This document shows, piece after piece, positions 55,040 to 61,268 of a DNA stretch of 64,000 nt. The DNA lies in the NCBI GenBank assembly GCA_964498075.1, contig CAZCGA010000009.1:17749-81748 (forward strand). The letters are read 5' to 3'. Numbering within the stretch: position 1 is the first letter of the stretch; every line of letters begins with the position of its first letter. Source of the DNA: CAZCGA01 sp964498075 (GTDB taxonomy: Bacteria; Desulfobacterota; Binatia; HRBIN30). Made by a program: the position numbers and the translations under genes. Under the pieces are notes generated by a model, which did no database searches, was not told where the DNA came from, and saw only the letters and a program-made list of their open reading frames with translations.

Positions 55040-57298
55040 CTAAGGGCCGTCCGCGTGCAAGCCCGACACGGCGAAAGCGCGCCCCTCCTCGTGACACACG
55101 GGGCACGCCTCCTCACCGTCCGGAGCCGTCTGCGTCTCCGCGTGCGCGATCGCGTCGTCGGCGTCATGGCATGCGGTGCAGACGGAGCGAATCGGCCCGA
55201 GGCGGCCGTCCTCTACCTCATTCTTGGTCGCCGGGTCCAGATGCGCTACCCGTGTCCCGAGAGCGGTGCCGGGATAGGGCGGCAACAGGAACGTGGCCGG
55301 CGTGGCCCCCGTACCGGACGTGGCGGCCTTGTGGCAGGTGTCGCAGTGTCGCAGGTCGCCGGGGAAGCGCACTTCGGCAAAGTCGTGGATGCTGTAGTTC
55401 AGCGGCGCTGCCCCGAAGCCGTAGATGAGGTAGGGCTTCTGCTCCAGGTTCTCACCGCGGTGGATCTTGTGGATCATCACCTTGAAGTCGATCGACGTAG
55501 TTTGATCGCCTCGGGCCACGGCGGCTGCGTCGTTCTTCCGGCGGCCGACGTCGCTCTGGTTCGGATTGTGGCAGATCACGCAGTACTCGGTCTGGTTGCG
55601 CAGGTTGCCGTGGATGGAGAAGCCTTTCGAGAACTCGCCGTGGCATTCGGCGCACTTCTGGTCCTCCACGACGACGCGGCGCACCAACGCCGTGGAGTCG
55701 TCCACGATGAACGTGACCACCGGATTCGGCGCCGCCTCGTTGACCGACTTCGCAGACACCTCCGGCGTGGTCGTCAGCTGGACGGAGCGCCGCGCCTCGG
55801 CGCCGATCGCCCATGTTCCAGTGGCGGTCACCGGAATGCCGGTGGCCGGCGTGTACTGGAACACCCCGTCGCCATCCGGCCCACTCAGCGTCCCCGACGC
55901 GCCGCCGCCGACCGCCGTCAGCGTCAAACCCACCGAGTAGTCGGTGGTAGGACCGCTGACGGCAAACGCCAGGCGGTTCAAACCGGAGAGGTTCGTGAGT
56001 GGCGTTTGGGCATCTCCGGACCCTTCGGTGACCTTGAAGGCAATCGTCGGTGTCTGCCCCGCCGCGTGGTCGCTGAGACCCATGATGTCGACATTGAGGC
56101 CCTTGAGCTGCGCGGATCGCTCGGGGATCACGTGCGCTCCCGGAACCGTGATGTCGAACTCGCGGTCGGTTTCGGCTTCATGGCAGCGGATGCACTCCCC
56201 GTCGAAGTAGCCGTTGAGCTGGAAGTGCTTGGTCCCCGGAGGCCCCGCGGCTGTATCTTGCTTTGATGGGTTCACGTCGTCGTGGCATGACGAGCAGGCC
56301 GCGGTCGACGACTTCTGGAGGTGGAACGCCGCCGTCGGGCCTTCCGCGTGGCAGACGGTGCATTCTTCAATGGAGCGCGGGAAGCCGATGCCCGTCACCA
56401 CGCCGTTCTCATCCTTCTGAGCAAAGACCTGGTCGGCTCTCGCGAAGCTGCTGTAGATCGCATAGGTCGCACCGGGCGGCCCGTCGACAACCGAGGGCAG
56501 ATCCTTGCCGCGGTGGATCTTGTGGATCATGTTGCGGAAGTCGATGCTGCGTGGGGCCGTCGGAGCGGGCGGCGCATCCACGGCATCCTCGGTGTGACAG
56601 AGCAGGCACAGCCGGACTTCGCGACGATTGCCGTGGGCGATCAGCGGATCATGACAGTGGTTGCACTGCTCGGTCGTCACCGCCTCACGGATCTGCGGAG
56701 TGCCGCCCGCCGGAACAAAGTCGAAGACGGGATTGGCACTGAGCTGCTGGCCCTCGACCGTGCGATCCACCTGCTCCCCGACGCTGTAGGTGCGGGTCGG
56801 ATCAACGTCCGTAAGGGACTTCTTGAATGTGTAGCGGTAGACCCCCGCGGCCGCATCCAAGGTCTCGAGCGTCCCTCCGCTGTCGTAGGCAGGGCGGGTG
56901 CGATTGATGTCATTCACGTAGCGGGAGAACTGGTTCGGCACGTCGCCGCCACCCGAGTAGTTCTCGACGTGTGAGATGACGAAGCGGACGCGCGCTTGCT
57001 GCGCATTCTGCACCGCGCTGAGCACGGGTGTGAGCGGCGTTCCGCTCGCGTCGGTGAGGGAGAAGGTGACGGTCACCTGGCCGGCAGCGATGCTCGCACC
57101 GTCGATCGTGCCCGACAAGCCGGCACCCGCGACCGCAACCGTCGCTGTGGGCAAAGGGGCCGAACGGGTGGTTGCCGTCGGAGTTGGAGCCGGGCTGATA
57201 CCGCTGTTGTTGCTGCCGCCGCCGCTGCTCCCACAACCGAGCCATGCCACCGCTGCGCCAAACAGAGCGATCGTTTGGAATCCCTTCCGTGTCGACAT
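55040..57298 (-). CDS. OmcA/MtrC-family decaheme outer-surface cytochrome c
   Basis: 752 aa from ATG 57298 behind GGAGG. Lipobox WLGC, a Ser/Gly/Pro linker, a beta domain, five CXXCH (CNHCH to CIRCH, about residues 215-375), a second split-barrel domain, then five more (CAECH to CPVCH): the two-pentaheme layout of MtrC/OmcA. Each half has 'MIHKIHRG' just after its second haem, a family hallmark. It should be the cell-surface terminus that touches the external acceptor or donor. First gene of the operon. Confidence 0.93.
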   Translation of the reverse strand: MSTRKGFQTIALFGAAVAWLGCGSSGGGSNNSGISPAPTPTATTRSAPLPTATVAVAGAGLSGTIDGASIAAGQVTVTFSLTDASGTPLTPVLSAVQNAQQARVRFVISHVENYSGGGDVPNQFSRYVNDINRTRPAYDSGGTLETLDAAAGVYRYTFKKSLTDVDPTRTYSVGEQVDRTVEGQQLSANPVFDFVPAGGTPQIREAVTTEQCNHCHDPLIAHGNRREVRLCLLCHTEDAVDAPPAPTAPRSIDFRNMIHKIHRGKDLPSVVDGPPGATYAIYSSFARADQVFAQKDENGVVTGIGFPRSIEECTVCHAEGPTAAFHLQKSSTAACSSCHDDVNPSKQDTAAGPPGTKHFQLNGYFDGECIRCHEAETDREFDITVPGAHVIPERSAQLKGLNVDIMGLSDHAAGQTPTIAFKVTEGSGDAQTPLTNLSGLNRLAFAVSGPTTDYSVGLTLTAVGGGASGTLSGPDGDGVFQYTPATGIPVTATGTWAIGAEARRSVQLTTTPEVSAKSVNEAAPNPVVTFIVDDSTALVRRVVVEDQKCAECHGEFSKGFSIHGNLRNQTEYCVICHNPNQSDVGRRKNDAAAVARGDQTTSIDFKVMIHKIHRGENLEQKPYLIYGFGAAPLNYSIHDFAEVRFPGDLRHCDTCHKAATSGTGATPATFLLPPYPGTALGTRVAHLDPATKNEVEDGRLGPIRSVCTACHDADDAIAHAETQTAPDGEEACPVCHEEGRAFAVSGLHADGP

Positions 57299-57480
57299 CT
57301 TCGTACCTCCCCGAAACAAGCTTCGATCCTACCCTCTTCGCAACGGTTACCTCGTCACACCGCTACGGCCGAACCTCCTGCCGCAATCGGGGTCGGGAGC
57401 ATCCCGCGTGCCATCGCCCAGCTACGGGCTCATCGTCAAACCTAGCCCTCTCGCGACGGCTGTGGTTCTCACGCGCGCGA

Positions 57481-57493
57481 ATGTAATTTACAT
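57481..57493. promoter_or_regulatory. Palindrome upstream of the conduit operon
   Basis: ATGTAA-T-TTACAT, a perfect 6-bp inverted repeat, in a short AT-rich patch 183 nt before the decaheme start. Candidate operator or promoter element; no regulator is encoded nearby. Confidence 0.4.
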
Positions 57494-57514
57494 GAATCGC
57501 AATCGGGGGAAAGG

Positions 57515-57787
57515 TTGCAGACGCCGGTAATAACTCAGTTGGCGTTGGTGGAGGACCGTGTGAGCCTGGTGCGCGTCACCAACAGTGGCGTAAGCGGCGT
57601 GATCGATCCGACGGGACGCGAGGTCATCCGCCTGCCCGTCCAGGGTGCGGTCGCCGAGTCGGTCCGCGTGCCGGTCGGGCCGGGCGACTCGTTCTATACG
57701 CGCCACGGTGATGTGTTCGCCGTACTCTGCATCGCCGTTTGCATCGTCGCGCTCGGAGTGCAGCGGCTGGGGCTTTCGCCCCAATGA
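57515..57787 (+). pseudogene. lnt: 3' fragment of apolipoprotein N-acyltransferase
   Basis: 'VEDRVSLVRVTNSGVSGVID' followed by 'GDSFYTRHGDVFAVL' and a final membrane helix is the C-terminal end of Lnt, which N-acylates lipoproteins. The membrane helices and the catalytic Glu-Lys-Cys region are absent: similarity begins only about 85 codons before the stop. The TGA overlaps the alkD-like ATG. A full copy must exist elsewhere if the many lipoproteins here are triacylated. Confidence 0.7.
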
Positions 57788-58128
57788 GCCAGCTCTTGGG
57801 TATATCGGAAGGGAATGTGGGGGAAGTCGCGGCGGCGATCGACGCGGAGATCGCAGCACTGTCCGCGCGCAACACTGCACGTGTCCGCGACGTCCGCCGC
57901 AAGTATTCCAGAGCGCTCAAGCGGGCGCAGCCGGAGTTCGTTCTCGCCTTGGCGGCACGACTGTGCAAGACCCGTGACTACCGCTGGTTCGCCTACGAGC
58001 TGATCCAGCATCACCCGCCGGCATTTGAACGTCTGCGCGATGCCGAGGTCGAGCGGCTCGGCCGTGGGTTCGACAGCTGGTCAATGGTCGACGCCTTTGC
58101 GCGCACCTTGTCCGGACCGGCATGGTGA
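57784..58128 (+). CDS. AlkD-like DNA glycosylase, N-terminal part of a split gene
   Basis: 114 aa. HEAT-like helices 'VRDVRRKYSRALKRAQPEFV' and 'DYRWFAYELIQHHPPAFERL' then 'SWSMVDAFARTLSGPAW' match the first half of the AlkD DNA alkylation repair family, which removes N3- and N7-alkylpurines. A TGA follows GPAW, where relatives continue. Loss of one base at about 58126 explains the split. Confidence 0.65.
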   Translation: MSQLLGISEGNVGEVAAAIDAEIAALSARNTARVRDVRRKYSRALKRAQPEFVLALAARLCKTRDYRWFAYELIQHHPPAFERLRDAEVERLGRGFDSWSMVDAFARTLSGPAW

Positions 58129-58457
58129 AGGGTCACGTGTCCGACAAGCGGATCCTCGAATGGGCGCATTCGAGAGATCGCTGGTGGCGGCGGGCAGCGT
58201 TGGTCAGCACTGTGGCCCTGAATGTGCGATCATACGGTGGCACGGGAGACGTCTCACGGACCCTGCGGATCTGCCGCGTTCTCGCCAGCGATCACGATGA
58301 CATGGTCGTCAAGTCCCTGTCCTGGGCGTTGCGCGAGCTGGTGGTTCATGACGCCAAGGCGGTGCGCCGGTTTCTCGCGCGGCACAACGGCGCTCTCGGC
58401 GCACGGGTGAAGCGTGAAGTGCAGAACAAGCTGCGAACCGGATTGAAGAACCCCTGA
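58122..58457 (+). CDS. AlkD-like DNA glycosylase, C-terminal part of a split gene
   Basis: 111 aa. 'KGHVSDKRILEWAHSRDRWW' with 'RRAALVSTVALN' and 'VVKSLSWALREL' are the second half of the same AlkD-like fold, including the Trp/Arg region that cradles the alkylated base. Its ATG overlaps the end of the first part by 7 nt, so re-initiation could make two chains; I think a frameshift in one gene is more likely. Confidence 0.65.
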   Translation: MVKGHVSDKRILEWAHSRDRWWRRAALVSTVALNVRSYGGTGDVSRTLRICRVLASDHDDMVVKSLSWALRELVVHDAKAVRRFLARHNGALGARVKREVQNKLRTGLKNP

Positions 58458-58531
58458 CTCCTTTAGGAGAGCGCTACACACTTCTCCGACTTGATGTGCC
58501 ATCGCACTTTCAAGCCAAAGCCTCACTTGCA

Positions 58532-59110
58532 TCAAATCGAACACTCCAGGTTCCGGTTCGTTTTCTTGCGGAACAGATCGACGAACCCACGAAGGTAGAT
58601 CGGCCTTAGCTGCCCCTCGTCATCGTTCATCTCCTCTTGCATGTGTTTCATCGCTTCCTCGGGTCCTAGCGAACGGCCCATAGCCATCGCGCGGTCCATA
58701 CCAAACGCGGTGACGAGTATCTCAGTTGCGTCTTCATCGGCTTGCTGCGCAACCCAGAGCACGACATCGGGATACGCAGCGAGAAACCAGCGCGGGTATC
58801 CGAGAGGCGCATTCGCTCCCTTTTGGAATACCGCAATTGACGGGCTGGGCCGAACAGAGATTCCGGCCAGCTCATCCGGAGAGGGCGTCAGCTGCGCGTA
58901 GTTCGCAAAGAACGTGGGTGGGTGAATTGCATCGGGAATCAAGAACCCTCGCACAGTATCGGCTTCGTTGGTGAACGTCCCATCCTTCAGCATCTGATTC
59001 CACTGGTCGACTGAAGCCTCGCGGGCACGGCTCCGGGCACCCTTCGAAACCATTTGAAGCAGCGCGTATCCACCCGCGAGAAGAACAAGACTCCAGGCTA
59101 GCCCGCTCAT
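58532..59110 (-). CDS. Hypothetical membrane-anchored protein
   Basis: 192 aa: one N-terminal membrane helix (LAWSLVLLAGGYALLQMV), then a mixed soluble domain with 'FLAAYPDVVLWVAQQADEDA' and 'MAMGRSLGPEEAMKHMQEEM', and a basic C-terminus. I do not recognise a family. Composition is AT-richer than the cytochrome genes. It stands alone, convergent with the alkD-like gene. Confidence 0.6.
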   Translation of the reverse strand: MSGLAWSLVLLAGGYALLQMVSKGARSRAREASVDQWNQMLKDGTFTNEADTVRGFLIPDAIHPPTFFANYAQLTPSPDELAGISVRPSPSIAVFQKGANAPLGYPRWFLAAYPDVVLWVAQQADEDATEILVTAFGMDRAMAMGRSLGPEEAMKHMQEEMNDDEGQLRPIYLRGFVDLFRKKTNRNLECSI

Positions 59111-59146
59111 GCCGTCCCTTCGTCGCGTCCGGTCGTTGGCTGATGT

Positions 59147-59235
59147 CTACGAACCCGGCGGGTAGTATTCGTATGCGCCGATGGAGCAGTTGATGGAGCA
59201 GTTGGTTGAGCCGGGGCCGGCGACTGTCGTAGTCT
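59147..59235 (-). pseudogene. C-terminal scrap of a beta-helix (choice-of-anchor Q) protein
   Basis: 'PGSTNCSINCSIGAYEY' before TAG at 59149-59147 resembles the end 'GSTNCSIGAYEF' of the 60432 gene. A 12-nt tandem duplication gives NCSI twice. Nothing of the rest of the gene is seen. Confidence 0.5.
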
Positions 59236-59246
59236 TGCGGATGCGA

Positions 59247-60020
59247 TCACATCCCGCCGCGGACGGCGCGGACGTAGAGGCCATGTGCCTTACCATTGGG
59301 GAAGGAAGTGAAGACGATGAAGTACCCATTGAGGAAGGTCACACTCCACGCGTAGACCGGAGCGGGAAGGTAGCTTGTAGCGGACCAGTAGCCATCCCAC
59401 CCGACCTGCGTCTCTTCAAGCGCGGGATCGACGCAAAAGGACGACGGACAGCTGCAATTGGCTCCCGTGCACGGGAAATCCAACACGATGGTCTCCAGCT
59501 CTGCCATCGTCGGCAGCCGCCAGCCGTTCGCCCCGGCAAAGCCCTCCCCGCTGTTCAAGGTAGCCAAGACGCTTGTGAACGCTGTGCCGTTCTCCTTGTA
59601 TGGCGCCCCCGTGCTCCACGTGTATGTGTTATCCGCGTCGTGCGGGTCGGCGAAATTTGGCGACCCGTCCTGGTTCTGCTTCTTCTCCCACACCAGGGTG
59701 GTGAGATTGTCGGTCACCGTCCCATCGCCGTTGTTCGTAAACCGCGTGCCGATGCACGTGCTGGTCGCTAACGATGGCCTCGATTGAAAGACGGTCCACT
59801 GCTTGAAATACTTGTGTCGGCGCTTGGCAAGCGCTGTGTCCACACCGTAGGTCCATCCCCCGTAAAGCTTCGCAACCATACCGCGCATGCCAAACGTGTA
59901 GGTCTTCCACGCCGTGGCGCGCGCCTGGTTGCATTTGACCTGCGGGTCCAGTGTGGCCTGCACCGTCCCGGCCCACAGCATCGTAGCGCACATCGCAACC
60001 TTCAAGCCGGCCTTCCTCAT
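59247..60020 (-). CDS. Exported DUF1566 (Lcl) domain protein
   Basis: 257 aa from ATG 60020 behind GGGAGGGG; signal peptide ending GTVQA. 'TRFTNNGDGTVTDNLTTLVW' opens the DUF1566/Lcl C-type-lectin-like domain, with 'NGWRLPTMAELETIV' and 'GYWSATSYLPAP' and a final 'VRAVRGGM'. Lcl adhesins bind glycosaminoglycans in Legionella; here an extracellular binding role is inferred. Between the signal and the domain lies a short 'ATAWKTYTFGMRGM' region. Confidence 0.75.
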   Translation of the reverse strand: MRKAGLKVAMCATMLWAGTVQATLDPQVKCNQARATAWKTYTFGMRGMVAKLYGGWTYGVDTALAKRRHKYFKQWTVFQSRPSLATSTCIGTRFTNNGDGTVTDNLTTLVWEKKQNQDGSPNFADPHDADNTYTWSTGAPYKENGTAFTSVLATLNSGEGFAGANGWRLPTMAELETIVLDFPCTGANCSCPSSFCVDPALEETQVGWDGYWSATSYLPAPVYAWSVTFLNGYFIVFTSFPNGKAHGLYVRAVRGGM

Positions 60021-60431
60021 GATGCCCCTCCCCCAAGAAAGGCGTGGACTGATTGTCCTCCCGCCGGCGTTGCATGTAGAGTGAGCGTCTTCTCCTTGGA
60101 GACCAGAGCCAATGGAACCGTTACTAGCCAAGGACCTCCACGTTACCCCGATCCGGTCCATCCCGACGCCCCCTTTCGCAATCCAAGGCTTGAACTCGGG
60201 GTGGCGCTGACCTTGCCGACAAGTTCGGTTTCCCACCCTTGGTCGAGCCCCTTCCGTGTTCGGTGCAAATTCAAGACTTCGCTGGTGGTCCATGTTTGGT
60301 CGAGCGTTCTGCGCACTCTCTTCGCGCCGACGAGAAGAGGCAGCGCTCTGCATCGAAGGAATGAAGAGCCGTCGGGAACGCGCCGAACCGGCGCGCGGCG
60401 AACTGCGAACGTTGTCACTGGAGCCCCTCCT
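60021..60431. other. Gene-free stretch upstream of the DUF1566 gene
   Basis: 411 nt holding the leader of the 60020 gene. I see no tRNA, long hairpin or convincing frame; scattered short frames on both strands lack family features. Confidence 0.5.
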
Positions 60432-61217
60432 TTACTGCGCGTTGAACTCGTACGCCCCGATGGAACAGTTGGTCGAACCCACCCCCGGTCGCGCAAAGCC
60501 GCGCTGGTCGACACCGTTCACGGGCGCCACGGCGCAGATGGCATTGTCGCCCGCGTTGATCGCGGCGCTGCCGGGCCGGAGCGCTAGCGTCTTGGTGGGT
60601 CCGCCGTTGTCTTTCAAGTGCAGCAGCTTCGGATCACCAAAGTAGCCGACGCAACTCGTATCCCTGGGGGGCCAGCGCATGTTGTGGCCACCGTCGGTAA
60701 AGGTACCCTGATCGCAATTTGCGCCGCGGGTGCTGTTGGCGACAATGGTGTTCTGGAGGAACCCCCCGCCCGAGATCGCCCCGCCTTCGGTCGCGCTGTT
60801 GCGGGAGAAAGTGCTGTTGGTCACGGTCACCGTACCAAGGTTGTAGATGGCACCGCCGTAGCTGTTGGCGCTGTTGCCGAAGAAAGTGCTGTCGGTCACA
60901 TTGAGCGTGCCACTGTTGTAGATGGCACCACCGGCGCCGTGATGGTGCGGTTGCCGGAGAAGGTGCTGTTGGTCACATTGAGCGTGCCGGCGTTGGAGAT
61001 GGCGCCGCCATTTGAGGGGGCGGCAGTGCCTCCTGATGGTGACGTTGTCCAGTGTCAGGGTCACTCCGCTGTTGAAGCTGACTGTTGCCGTGGGGCCCCA
61101 TGGGAACACTCCCCCCCGGGTGGTTCCACGATGGAACCACCGGGCACACAACGCACTTTCGCTTTCCCATTTCCGCACGCTCAGAACAGCACCCGCTGAG
61201 CATCGAGCGCGACTCAC
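60432..61217 (-). pseudogene. Degraded right-handed beta-helix protein
   Basis: Repeats such as 'GGAIYNSGTLNVTDSTFFGN' and 'GGAIYNLGTVTVTNSTFS' then 'PGSAAINAGDNAICAVAPVN' and 'GSTNCSIGAYEF' define a choice-of-anchor Q / polymorphic-outer-membrane-type beta helix. Between about 61025 and 60930 the repeat reads only in a neighbouring frame, so two compensating indels are present, and there is no signal peptide. Either a decaying gene or local sequence error in a repetitive tract. Confidence 0.6.
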
Positions 61218-61268
61218 AGCAGCACCAGAACAATGCCCGCGACCGTGAGGGGGTGACGACCACGACCT

